DNA from: Gnetum montanum
Taxonomy: Eukaryota; Streptophyta; Gnetopsida; Gnetales; Gnetaceae
Assembly: GCA_015680685.1 (NCBI GenBank)
Contig: MNCI01027230.1
Coordinates: forward strand, 696,536-760,535
Direction of reading: 5' to 3'
Length of the DNA stretch: 64,000 nt
The position numbers and the translations under genes are program-made. Positions 34,849 through 45,755 of the stretch are shown piece by piece. Positions within the stretch are counted from its first letter, which is position 1. Every line of letters begins with the position of its first letter. Under the pieces are notes generated by a model, which worked only from the letters and a program-made list of their open reading frames with translations, ran no database searches and had not been told where the DNA came from.

Positions 34849-37812
34849 TTATACATGGTGGTATTTTTGTCCTTTTAAAATAGTCCAGGCTCTGGAAAAA
34901 GAAACATGACAGAAACATAAACATGTATTAGAAAATCCATGCAACTAAAAATATTCATGTTGGAAGTTAAAGAAACTTAATGCTAAACACTAAAATAAAC
35001 AAGTCACTGAAGATTGAATCTGCTCATTGAAGGGAATTTAAGAAATTATTAAANAGATTGAATCTGCTCATTGAAGGGAATTTAAGAAATTATTAAAAAT
35101 TAAATGTTTTATAAAGAATTATATAGAAAAGCAATTGCCATACTCAGAAAGGAAAACAACAACCTCAGTTATCAACTAGCCAGTTAAACAGATGAAACGA
35201 GAGATGGGAGTTATTTGCACTCTACTGAATAAGGTCTCTAACAGTAGCAATGCACGGAAGTTTATGTCTAAAATAGATAAACAACAAACAGGGCAGAATA
35301 CGTAAAGAATGGACACAATAAAAATTTGTTTAATAAGACATTCTATGCCGAGCCTCAGAGCTATGTTTATTTTTAAAAAATTTCATTTGTCATTTCCTAA
35401 TGTCTCTGATGTTACATCCATCTTTTGACATGTCAGTTCAGACAATGGATGCCACTAAAGCATTACAAGAGCTAAGAATAAGCTGTAAAGTACAGTTATG
35501 GAATTGTAACCAGAAAGCAAAGAATTCAGATAAACCATTAGTGTAAAATGTAACAAAGCTGACAAGGAAACATGGCTGAAGACCCATTCAACAGAGATAG
35601 AGGGAAAATGAATTTCTATGTCGGATGAAGTAAATGATCTTAGACACCAAAGCAAAAGAAAAATAGTCCAAGTCAAATGAAGTACCATGAAACTGATCAC
35701 ATCAATGGACAGACTGCCAAGATAAAGAAAGATTTTACGCAGGACATGAGAGATGAGAGAAAACTACAAAGTTTTTCTACTAGAATCTTTAGTTGGTAAA
35801 ATTTTTTTTCAAATAGAGCAAATGTATGAGGAGCTAAAATTAGTAAATATATACAACAAATCTAACAAACCTGTAGAGTTGTTCAACTGTCACGATAAGA
35901 GCAACTTGATGATTTATTACCATTGAAGAAAGTCTGATAGTCTCATTGGCACGATCCTTTAGTTTTGGGCCATGACCATATGGACCTCCTATGCAAAACA
36001 CTAAAGCTGAAGCTCCCTTTCAAAGGCCAATTAAGGTCATCAGATTAAAGACCGCTGCATAATCAATCAGACTAAAACTAAATATACTATTATCAAACAT
36101 CAGAGAAAACATAGAATAATCTAGAGCCAATACTTTTGTCCCTGCATCAGCAATAACATCAGCCAGATCTTCTGATGTAGTATTTTTCCCTCTTTCATCC
36201 AAAAGCACAACCTGTATTGATTTTAATTTAGAGTTTTCCAAATAGAAACTTTGTCATCATGGTTACCAACTTTGGAAAAACTTATTCTTGACTATAGAAT
36301 TTCAAATGGAAAAAAATTATATGAAACATTATTAATGACAATAAATAGATATTGAAATCAGGGTGGAAGTAAAAAAAAAAAACATATAGTTTTACAAAGA
36401 AAAAAGGTTTTTATATAAAGAAACCCAGGCACACCCAATCTTTTGGCATGATATGCTGAATAACCAAAGTACCATCCTTTGAATATTGTGATGTAGGGCA
36501 TTCTAACATTGAAAAATTGAATAATTTGCAAATGCTTTATTAGGATATGCTCTGAACAGACCTGGTATTTTTTGGATTGGATTTAATCTGGATATCCTCA
36601 ACTGTACAATATTGTTGGAGCTTTTCAACATACTCTTGAACTAACATTCGTACACCCGGTGACCTATTCTTTCCAACAAATAATATCTTAAGTGGGATAC
36701 TTCTCTGAAATGTCAAACACCAAATACACAAAAGCTAATGATTGAAAGTAACATCTATACCAAAGTCGACAAAATATTTTATTTTCAAATTACAAAAACT
36801 AGTAGACAAAACCTTCATGCATTAAAGAAATTACAATGAAAGAAATTATCACTAACCATTCTCAAAAATCATAAACAAAATGTCATGGTTCATTAATATT
36901 TTGATCAACAGTGTTGTTATTTTTTTGATCGGATGGCGAATGAAACCAAAATAACAAGTTGAGGATTTATTAACTCAAAAAAAAAGAGTAAATGTCTAAA
37001 TTTATTTTATTAAGGAAACTGAAACTGAAGTTGCTTATTTTATTATGTCCATGGAAATACCAGGGATATATTGCACACAAATACAATTTCCACCCCAGTA
37101 CTTAAGGTATCCTTGCAAAAGAGTTCTTTTGCCTTTATTCACTCAGAAAAGTTTAAAGAGCTTGCTTTTTTAACTTCCAAGTTCCGGATGATTCCTCTAT
37201 TTTGCTTTTGTTAGTTTATAACATCCTTTAACTTTCCTTCATCCTGTTTAAAAAAGTAAAGAAATAAAAGTCTTATGAATTCCAGATGCCCCTGCATCAG
37301 ATACAAGGAAGACAACCTGCGTAAGCTTAAAATTTGAAATTTTTTTTGTTGCCTTCATTGGTGACTGGTCAATTTGCAAAGTCCATTTTTATTTATGATG
37401 AAAATGTAATATCCGCCCAATAGATTATATACAGGTCTTTGGAAGCAATAAAACATAAGTTTTAGTTTCATTACATATTATTATCGATCCAATTTTTTTT
37501 TAAAAAAAATCACACATTAACAAATGCAACATTCATTCTCTTCGTGACATACAGTTGCATTTTTGTTCCTTAAAAAAAAACAAAAAACAAAAAACAAAAA
37601 CAAAAGAAAACCTAATATCCGGAAGTTCGTCCGTGGAAATCAAATTTTGTTTTGTAACGCTACAGAGAACCCGAAACATATTGTTGTTTCATTACTCATT
37701 CTTATATGTTTCAAGGTCCGTATAATTTACAATTGAAATACCTTAGGTCATCAAGAAAACTCACCACAGATCGCGCCAGCAACTTTAAATATTGGTCTCC
37801 TGCCATAACCAT
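34849..37812 (-). CDS. RlmH-type SPOUT 23S rRNA methyltransferase homologue, six exons, probable frameshift
   Basis: Predicted plant RlmH-like protein; bacterial RlmH N3-methylates pseudouridine 1915 of 23S rRNA, and plant homologues are thought to be organellar. Exons on minus: 37812-37765 (MVMAGDQYLKLLARSV, then GTGAGT), 36704-36562 (SIPLKILFVGKNRSPGV to IKSNPKNT), 36502-36435 (DGTLVIQHIMPKDW), 36211-36134 (VVLLDERGKNTTSEDLAD to DAGTK), 36016-35871 (FCIGGPYGHGPKLKDRAN, SSMVINHQVALIV, VEQLYR), 34891-34849 (AWTILKGQKYHHV, stop). All splice sites are GT-AG. The SAM-binding GGPYGHG and the YHH terminus are intact. Exon lengths sum to 526, one base too many; the disagreement is in exon 36502-36435. 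No clear transit peptide is seen, so the first exon is less certain. Not in one long ORF because of the introns. Confidence 0.8.
35011..35097. repeat. 43-bp duplication around a single N
   Basis: The same 43 bases (starting AGATTGAATCTGCTCATTG) occur at 35011-35053 and 35055-35097, separated by one N at 35054. Identical copies flanking a one-base gap suggest an unmerged contig overlap, not biology. It lies in the last intron of the RlmH-like gene. Confidence 0.85.
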
Positions 37813-39233
37813 CTATGCAAACCTCAAGAAAATCCAAACTTCAAAATTTTCCGGCTTACAACTTCAAACAAAATTAACTAATGAGGTAGATTAAACTTGC
37901 CGTTGTTGGAAGAGGTTGTTTGCAGCGACCTGAAGGACATTAGGGTTCTTCTGGTTGCAGAATTTCCCAAAAATAATGGTACTTGATTTGCAAGTGATGA
38001 TAAACCCATGCTCTGTCTTTAGCTCAGTTGCTTCAATTCAAAAGATTTGACGTTTTCAGAAATCCATCGCATTCTAACCACTTCCAATAACTTTCAGGTT
38101 TTTTCTAAATTTCATAATAAAGATTAAAAAAAAAATCGAAAACACGAAGCAAACAGTGAATTTGGTTCATGAATTTGGGTCATACAAATTGGGATACTGC
38201 ACCGGATATGTTGAGATAGAGCACATGGTTTTAGGATCTGGGTTTAATTCCAAGCTTTAAGAAGTCGGTTGTGGTGTTGGCACCTGGCAACATAGCATAT
38301 CTTTGGGGCTTCTTTTTACCTTTCTTCAAATTTGTATTTTTTTAATGGTGTGTTATTCATTAATGGTGTATTATTCATTAAGGTTTCTCTTTTGTTGAAG
38401 TGAATATTCATTTTCTCATTTTTTTTGCTTTTTTTAAGCATCCTATTGCTAAGCATACTTAGAAATGGATGTCTAGAATTTGTACAACTTTTAACCAAGC
38501 ATCAATGAAGTCATAATTGGTGATAAATTGCTTTGTCTACTTCTTTTCATTGCATTTGAAAATGTTTTCAACCCTTAGTTTTCTACTCTATTTGGAAGCT
38601 TTGGTGTGTGGTTATTTTTTAGTGGCAAGAGTGTAACCATGACCTTTTCTAAGAGTTAAATTTTCAATTCTCAAAGATGTCTCCTTTCAACTTCATCATA
38701 AAGCAAAAATGCTACTGGTTAAAGCTGAATAATTAATATATTTTCTATAATATTAATTTTTTTTGTTTTGGAGGCTCAAAGCTAAGAAGCATTTGGCTTT
38801 TGTTGCTATTTGTTCATTTTGATGTGTTCTTTTGTCTTTAGAGAGAGTTTTCTCTCTCTTTATAAGAAACTTTTTAGTAAAAAGTGAAACCCTGTGAGAG
38901 CTCTAGTTATGCATTTGATGATAGTTGTGAGTTGTGAGTCACTTTAGCTACCCTTTCATTAGTTTTGGGCTTGACAGTTGACCGGTAAAATATAATATTA
39001 TTTTGTAAACTACGAATTAAAATAGTCTTGCCCCATATCTGAGCGCGATTTTGGAGAATCTGAAATACTCTTGGAATAGTTAACACAATTAATGTATTTA
39101 CTTTTTTCAGGGTCCGACACCGCCCCGCCCAGCTGTCCTTCCCGCTCACATAACGGATGTAAAACTGTTGGCCGGATCTGGGAGACCCATTCTCTTCTTG
39201 GCCAGCCAGCCAGCCAAACCAAACAAACAAACA
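37813..39233. other. Divergent intergenic region, RlmH-like / PP2C
   Basis: About 1.4 kb between the two divergent start codons. It must hold both promoters. From about 38325 onward the sequence is duplicated at 60121 onward, so the PP2C upstream half was copied with the gene and the RlmH side was not. No gene is seen inside. Confidence 0.6.
38840..38866 (+). promoter_or_regulatory. PP2C copy 1 core promoter candidate
   Basis: A perfect GA/CT palindrome, AGAGAGAGTTTTCTCTCTCT (38840-38859), sits one base before TATAAG (38861-38866). The same palindrome and a TATAAA are kept in copy 2. GA/CT elements next to TATA boxes are common in plant core promoters. The ATG is about 370 bases downstream, so a long leader or another start site is possible. 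Confidence 0.4.
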
Positions 39234-41683
39234 ATGTCTTCTCCTTCCAGAGATAGCCCTGCAATGTCTTCTCCTTCTAGAGATAACCCCTGCTGTGCTG
39301 AAGCAGAACAGCAGCAGCAGAACCAGATCCAGATCCACCACCATTGTTGTTCACGCTCTACTCTTCTCAAATCTCCTTTCACTGTCGATTCACTGTCCTC
39401 CCCGTCACCTCCCCATCATCATCGCAGATTGAAGCACTACAGGGATGAAAACCACCCACCTGCTGTGATTGTTAAGGGGCTCGGTGTGCAGAGGTTTCAG
39501 GGCAGCAGCAGCAGCAGGATCAATGAACACAGTCATGGATATAGGGATCTGAACGACTGCTCCCTTGCATGTTTCAATGGAGGAGGAGGAGGAGCAGGAG
39601 GCAGGCCTTCCCCTCCCCTCAAGAGGAAAAGGACTTCGAGAATTGATATTCCCAAGCCTGTAGATAAAGGCACCAAATTTTTTAAGGGATTTGCAGAGAA
39701 GACTCTGGTGGAGGAGATTAGCTGTTTTGATGGAGGACACTATGGCTACTTCTGCAAGAAAGGGTCCAAGAAAGGGTTCAATCGAGGCATGGAGGATGCA
39801 TTGGCTGTCAAAACTAATAAACACCATCAGGTTACTCATCTCTATTTGTTTTTTCTCTTTTCCCTGTTTTGGTACTTGTGAATTTAGCGGTCGTTGTAAA
39901 GTCTGTTTGGCAATTTCAGTGAAAAAAAATGATCGATTATGTTTATTCATGGCCTCTAACTTGATAAGTACTGAATTTATGGATTACGAAGGGATAGATT
40001 CAAACTCAGCCCTTCAGTTTACAAGAACATTTTATCAAAAATCATCTATTGTTAAGTTATTGCAATGTTCTCAGAGTTTTCTGTGCTTGTGGGCTGCTGA
40101 TTTTTCTTTCTTGGATGTTTTGTGGCTTTTCCAGACTTTCTTTGCTGTTTTTGATGGGCATGGCGGCAAGAAAGCCGCAGAATTTGCTGCAGAGAACTTA
40201 GGACGGAATATTTTAGACAAGATAGCTAATTGCAAGAGCGATGACTCGCAAATCTTTCAGGCAGTCAAAGACGGTTATCTTGCAACTGATCAACAGTTCT
40301 TAGACAAGGTGGTTGACGGACAATGAAGTTCGAATTTAACTTTATTCTGGGAATTTGAAATTCTTATGCTTTGGTGCAATGAAATTTAAATGTTGGATTG
40401 TCTTAATTATTAGGATCTACCCAGCGGATCATGTGCTGTAACTGCCTTAATCCAAGATAAACGCTTGGTGGTGGCTAATCTTGGTGATTGCCGAGCAGTT
40501 CTAAGCAGAAATGGAAAGGCCGAGCCCTTGACTACTGATCATAAAGCAGGACTGGATGAAGAAAGGAAGAGGATTGAAAATGTTGTAAGTAATGTTGGTT
40601 GATGGATGAGATTTTTTGGGCTGATTCTTTCATTCATGAAGACTAAGTTTTGATGTTCTGCAGGGAGGGTATGTAGATTTTCGTGCTGGCTGTTGGAGAG
40701 TTCAAGGCACTTTAGCTGTATCAAGAAGCATTGGCGACTCCTACTTGAAACTGTGGGGTGTCTCAGCTGAACCAGATGTCCAGGAGTTGCTGATGACCTC
40801 CGATTGTGAATTCTTGATAATGGCATCCGACGGACTGTGGGATAAGGCAAGTTCTGATTATTTTTTCTTTAAAAATAAAATTCCCAAACAGGTAGAAAAC
40901 CCAATACTTTGTAATTGGAACAAAGAGAATAATCTCTCAGAGAGCGTGAAAAAAGAAGGTTAAAATTTTTATGTGCATCCATTCTACCCAAATTTCCAAA
41001 ATTCACAAGATGTGCATTGAGCATATCAAGAATGATCATGTGCTTTGAACCACAAGACAATAATGATAATCTATTTTATTTATGAAAGCACATTTATAAG
41101 ATCTAGAGTTCTTTCAATATGGATTGATGCTATTTTAGAGCAATGCGATAACAAAATCATCTTATCATAACAGTAAACTTCAACATAGAACACTTTCTTT
41201 TCAATTATCTATGACTTGCATGTTGTTTGAAATCATACCATATTCATCAATAATTAAAGTTGTTTGCTTTTTATGTGTGTTTAGGTTAGCAATCAAGAGG
41301 CTGTGGATATTGCAAGGACCTCTTGTGTTAAAAGAGGCAAAGAGTCAATGAAAGGAATTGAGAGTGCTCCTACTGTTGGTACTCCTCATCCAAAAAGAAG
41401 AAAGATGTCTTTTATTGACATAAGCAATGTTATGAAGGGACAAGGCCTAAATGATAATCTCAACCCCATTACTATGCATGCAAATGATAAAAAAATAGAA
41501 TCTAAACTCCATGGTTTACAACAATCATCATGTTTAAGAGGCACCATGGCTGCATGCAAAGAACTTGTAGAGCTATCTGCTACACGAGGTAGTCGAGATG
41601 ATATCACTGTCATGATTGTTGATCTCAAGTACTTTTGCACACTAAGAGGATCAAATTCTCTAAGTGTGGAATATGATGACTAA
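39234..41683 (+). CDS. Protein phosphatase 2C, copy 1 (five exons, 507 aa)
   Basis: PPM-family Ser/Thr phosphatase, Mn/Mg-dependent. Exons 39234-39830, 40135-40308, 40414-40584, 40664-40846, 41285-41683, all joined in phase 0. Start is ATG 39234 ([17 protein letters not shown], a short internal repeat); upstream in-frame codons use TTG. Residues 1-160 are Ser/Gln/Pro-rich and basic. The phosphatase core follows: GMEDA (185-189), FAVFDGHGG with metal ligand D206, [18 protein letters not shown] (279-287), [16 protein letters not shown] (329-339), ASDGLWDK with D370, [10 protein letters not shown] (476-485). Intron 4 begins GC (AAG|GCAAGT). About 75 residues, including PKRRK, are inserted between [10 protein letters not shown] and ACKELVELS, longer than usual. 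Motif wording suggests the PP2C2/PP2C14/AP2C-like branches; exact clade is unsure. A recent duplicate lies at 60951-63430. Confidence 0.92.
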
Positions 41684-42281
41684 ATGTTATACAAAAATTA
41701 AAACTAACAGTTATGGATTACCTCTTTGATGATAAAACATATTAAGGAAGAATTTTTAAGTTTAGAATTTCCATGCACTAATATTTCATTTCTACAAAAT
41801 TATATCATTTGATATAATTTTCTAATCACAACTAACACCTTACATCATAACACCATAAAATGCATATATGTATATATGTGTGAGCCTTACAAATAAACAT
41901 GTTTTAAAAGATTCATATATGAGGAATGTTATACACGCATATTCATGTAGGAGTGTTTTATTATTATTATTTTTAAATTTAGTTAACAAAAACCATGACT
42001 CCAAAGGTAAAGCAAAATACATTTTGGGTTACATCTGATCACAAACTGAACCAAGTTAGTTTCAATATACTAGATTTAACAGTAAAAGATAAATGAAGTC
42101 TATATGATCACGGCATAAAGTGTTTCTAAACAAATCTGGATAATTGTTTGCCTAGTTGCATTAGAACAAATGTTATTGTTTTGATTCACTTTCAAAATAC
42201 CAGATTTAACAGTAAAAGATACATGGAATCTATATGGTCATGGCATAAATTGTTTCAAAAGAAATCTAGATGATTATTTAC
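41684..42281. other. PP2C copy 1 downstream region
   Basis: No gene. 41684-42180 matches 63431-64000, with an extra block of about 80 bases in the second copy. A diverged repeat of about 125 bases occurs here: AGATTTAACAGTAAAAGATA at about 42071 and again at about 42203. ORFs are random. Confidence 0.6.
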
Positions 42282-42464
42282 CTCTTTGTCATATCTTCCA
42301 GATATTTCATTTGTTCTTTTATCTTGTTCTTCAATCTGCTTGGTTTTCATCTCTACCTCTTCCGATAGCAATTGGTTTTGGATCTTAAATCTGTTATGGT
42401 TTTTTGAAAGTGACTTCATTTCCACTTTTGTTTCTAACAATGCAAATTTTTTAACTTCTTTTTC
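42282..42464 (-). other. Orphan coiled-coil exon with splice sites
   Basis: On minus, an acceptor-like TTTTTTAAG precedes 61 open codons that end at AAAGAG|GTAAAT, a good donor. The peptide is Lys/Glu-rich heptad-like (KEVKKFALLETKVEMKSLSK, later EEVEMKTKQIEEQDKR). It recalls coiled coils of XS-domain proteins (SGS3/IDN2/FDM type), but nothing diagnostic is present. Neither adjacent exon was found, so it is a gene fragment or an exon of an unrecognised gene. Confidence 0.4.
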
Positions 42465-42532
42465 CTTAAAAAAGATTAAAATAAACTCAATGAAAATAGA
42501 TGTGGATGAACCTTTTTAGTAGGCTAGTAAAA

Positions 42533-42654
42533 AATTACACACAATTATACAACACTCAAAGATGCTAAAATCTTCTTAACCAAATATATCCAAATTACAC
42601 ACAATTATACAACACTCAAAGATGCTAAAATCTTCTTAACCAAATATATCCAAA
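42533..42654. repeat. 60-bp tandem duplication
   Basis: Two consecutive identical 60-base units, each beginning AATTACACACAATTATACAA and ending AAATATATCCAA. The absence of differences indicates a recent duplication or an assembly artefact. Confidence 0.9.
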
Positions 42655-42659
42655 GGCTA

Positions 42660-43330
42660 TAGTCTATGTATGTAAAATAAATTAAGTAAACAATGTAAAC
42701 AAGTGATTCAATTATGAGAGAGAACTTGTGGAGGAGACTTATTGACCTTAATATCAATCCCAAATTGCTCAATGACACTCAAAAATTATATATAACAACA
42801 ATGTTAAGGGATGTGAAGAGCACAAAATCTTGGAAATACTGTAAGAATGCATTAGTGAAACAAAGTTTACTCCTTTTCCCAAGTTGTTTGGAATTGGTAT
42901 TGTGAACTAGAAAGTTTGGATTCAACATGTACCAAGCCAATATGTTATTAAAATAGGTCATGTCCTAGTACATCTTCCAATTTTTGCAGATGCTGTAACA
43001 CTTATTCTAAATTTTTGCTACATATATTAGACATTTTGTTAGCATTCACAATTAAAAATGGCATGTTGTTTCAAGATAACTATGAACTTTGATTCTATGT
43101 TTATCTATTTTTACATTTATTTAAGACAATACTTATGAAGATTGGATTGGATCGTAGATCATTTTTCATTCCTAAGATTTTGGATTGCAAATCCAAGTCA
43201 ATAAGGGGAGTTCTAAGTTTTGGGACCAGTTTGAAGCAAAATTTCCTGGGGGAATCCAATTTGTGACAAGAGAGAAATGAATGAATTATTTATTAAGAAA
43301 ATGGTACAAATTTGCTGACAGATGGTTTAA
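42660..43330. other. Intergenic, nothing recognised
   Basis: AT-rich DNA with no supportable gene, repeat boundary or RNA gene. Short ORFs on both strands (42714-42905, 42961-42779) overlap each other and show no family features. Confidence 0.5.
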
Positions 43331-43480
43331 TTCAACTTTAAAATAAATTACAGTGCAAAATCTTATTCAGCAATCATTCCTTTTCAACGTTCATATTGCA
43401 ATACATTCAACTTTAAAATAAATTGCAGTGCAAAATCTTATTCAGCAATCAATCCTTTTCAACGTTCATATTGCAATACA
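43331..43480. repeat. 75-bp tandem duplication
   Basis: Two adjacent 75-base units starting TTCAACTTTAAAATAAATT at 43331 and 43406. They differ by about two bases, so this is a real duplication and not a duplicated contig end. It lies just downstream of the inositol-oxygenase exon. Confidence 0.9.
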
Positions 43481-43516
43481 ATACAATTCAACTCGATTAA
43501 TATAACGGCAACATAC

Positions 43517-43634
43517 CTGAAAGAAGCGCCAAAAGCATTGCTTTCTGGGTTGCTAAATCCTCCATCCAAGACCAGCCCGAATTCCTCCTCCGCAGGCTGA
43601 CTCCGAGTCTTTTCCTGACCATGAACCGCTGCTT
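43517..43634 (-). pseudogene. Orphan inositol oxygenase (MIOX) N-terminal exon
   Basis: MIOX converts myo-inositol to glucuronate. On minus, acceptor CTATCTTTGCAG precedes an open segment AVHGQEKTRSQPAEEEFG then LVLDGGFSNPESNAFGASFR, ending at TTTCAG|GTATG. Plant MIOX proteins carry LDGGF...P..NAFG..FRDY near their N-terminus, so this matches one exon well. The next exons (with the iron-binding His/Asp cluster) are not seen on minus within the following 6.6 kb before PP2C copy 1 is crossed, and no start-codon exon was found upstream. It is most likely a gene fragment; very long introns remain possible. One N lies at 43654, just upstream. Confidence 0.6.
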
Positions 43635-43639
43635 CTGCA

Positions 43640-44796
43640 AAGATAGATTTGTGNAAGTAGCCGTAGAGAAAGCATGGTAAAAGAAACTCTAAATCCAAAT
43701 ATTAAAAATCATTAGTATACGATGATAGTCAACACTTCTGGTGAATCATACGTAGCCTTAAAGAAAACATGGCAAAAGAAACTCTAAATCCAAATATTTG
43801 AATTATAAAAATCCATCCATGTCATTATTTAGATATTTTGGTAAGAAGCCCGTGGATTTGAAACCTTCAAGTTAGAGGTTGAATTTGAGCAAACAATGCT
43901 AAGTTATAAATACATGTAACTTCAAGATATATAGGTATATCATACTTTAGTAGAGCTTTGGTAGAACATGAAGATGAAGATGCCTCAAGTAGGATTTGAA
44001 TACACAAATTCTTGGTTACATAGTAGTTGTCACATAATGGTAATGTTTTTTGTCCCCAAAGGAATAATGATATAATGGGAGGGTTGGAACCTTGAAATAA
44101 TTGTAATATAAGTACACCCCAAGATGTATAGTCTAAGTAGAACTTTATAACTTAACATTGCCCACCAAAATCAAACCCATGACTTAGAGTTTTCAAATCA
44201 ATAAATCAAGAGTCTTACCACGAGGCTAACACACCTATGACTTGGAGATTTCAAATCAAGAGTCTAATAGAATCACACCTATGACTTGGAGATTTCAAAT
44301 CAAGAGTCTTACCACTAGGCTAACATATCATTGTTATGATATGAACCCTCAAGACACAACCAACATAATACTAGGCAAGAATCCCCATATAACTTAGTAG
44401 TAAGAGGCTTGATTGCAATAGGCAACAATGCATTATGGTTCTTATTGGCAAAACTAGCAAGCTATAATTGTATATAACATTAGATAATATAGCTCATATG
44501 ATATTTGAACAAATATATGGAGTGTTACCCCAAATAAGTAAAATATAGATATACCCCAAGATTTTATAGAAGTTTATAACTCAAAGCTATCTAATACCTC
44601 ATTGTTAATATAGCTCACATCATATTTGAACAAATATATGCTATGCATGCATAATGTTAATAAGTAGAATATGATGGTCACAAATCCAATAAACTAATGA
44701 CTATTTAAACATGCTATCCAAATTGTTAATTATACTACCAAAAGAAGGTTTCTTTATTTTGTTTTTGCAATAGTAATGACATAAAGCCTTTAACAT
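43640..44796. other. Intergenic with direct repeats
   Basis: No gene. Between about 44175 and 44335 the words ATGACTTGGAGATTTCAAATC and AAGAGTCTTACCAC..GGCTAACA recur two to three times in direct orientation, a diverged tandem repeat of 50-60 bases. The rest is AT-rich with nothing recognised. Confidence 0.5.
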
Positions 44797-44955
44797 TCAT
44801 GTAATGTAGTGCATGCTAGTTGGTTAGTACACATTGCTTTGCATTTGAAGGTACTAGGTTCAAAACTTGCTATTAGCACCCTATGCATGCTAGCTTGGAG
44901 GTGTTGTTATAGGGATCTCGAATTGCCTTACCCTTAAAAAAAATCATGTAATGTA
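44797..44955 (+). mobile_element. tRNA-derived SINE with target-site duplication
   Basis: A body of about 135 bases (44809-44943) is flanked by perfect 12-base direct repeats TCATGTAATGTA at 44797-44808 and 44944-44955. It ends in an A-rich tail (TTAAAAAAAA). Inside are an A-box-like TGCTAGTTGG (44814-44823) and a B-box-like GGTTCAAAACT (44857-44867), correctly ordered about 33 bases apart as in tRNA-derived pol III promoters. The body also has TCGAATTGCC near the 3' end. Together these are the hallmarks of a SINE retroposed by a LINE machinery. It matches no SINE family I can name. Confidence 0.8.
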
Positions 44956-45614
44956 ATCCATTAATCATACATTCAAAGAGCTAGAAATGAACAAATGCTA
45001 AGCCTACACTAAGATCATATATATTTAAGTCTTTTAAATATGTTTGATAATACTAAATTTGAAGTGTTAGAAAGAAAACTAGATGGGGGAGACAAGGGAG
45101 TGTTGGATCCTAAAAAATATTAATAATAAGTAAAGAAATTTAGCTTACATCACAAGCTTAATACTCACTAGACATCATCCAAAAAAATATGGAAAGAAAA
45201 AATTTTCAATTTTAGGATTATCTACTTAGGTGTATAACTTTACAATTGAAACTTTGAAAAAGTAAGTGAAGAAAATTAATTATTAATAAGGAGGAAGGTC
45301 TTAGTTCTAACAAAATTTAGATCACTTTATAACATCCATGCTTAAAATTAAAATAGCAAAAGGATTTGAGATAGAGAGTTGTGGCTTAATATAAATATTT
45401 ATTTGAGAAAAAAAGAGGTACCACTCACTTGTTACTAATCTTACATTGAGAATCTTTACTATCAACTATAACCTTGTTGTTGAGACTAGTTTTGATCTTT
45501 GAGTGAATAGTACTTTTATCAAAAAAGGAAAAATTTTCCTCATGAGCTATCTATCCAAGTTGCTTATCACTTTTTCTAGTGCTAACAAATATATACATAA
45601 GACTACTTAGAGAT
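44956..45614. other. Intergenic, nothing recognised
   Basis: AT-rich. CCAAGTTGCTTATCAC and following words (45555-45605) resemble CCAAGTTGCTTAATAC and its continuation at about 33185-33230, suggesting a shared old dispersed repeat. No coding feature. Confidence 0.45.
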
Positions 45615-45750
45615 TAGTTAGTTAGTTGGATCAAATCAGCCATTAAACTACTTTATCACTCTCTTCAAGCACCAAAGAACCTAAAACATAAAATGATAAA
45701 AATCATATGTCTCGATTACACTTAACCATACCTTTGAGCTTCACAAGTGT
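45615..45750 (+). mobile_element. LTR 3' fragment
   Basis: AGTTAGTTGG, AAAACATAAAATGATAAAAA and CTCGATTACACTTAACCATAC resemble the 3' part of the LTR family (compare AAAACATAAAAGACTATAAA at about 46456). A full LTR starts immediately afterwards, so this is an older copy interrupted by the later one. Confidence 0.5.
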
Positions 45751-45755
45751 AATTG

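Noticed and set aside
38190-38270. Possible second tRNA-derived SINE (GGGTTTAATTCC resembles a B box)
   Set aside because: No convincing A box, tail or target-site duplication was found.
39405-39950. 181-codon minus ORF antisense to PP2C exon 1, also at 61134-61676
   Set aside because: It is duplicated only because the PP2C gene is; the antisense frame is a by-product of codon usage, with no domain or splice support.
39691-40326. 211-codon plus ORF overlapping PP2C exon 1, intron 1 and exon 2
   Set aside because: It runs through an intron with clear GT and AG sites; only its exon 2 part is real coding sequence.
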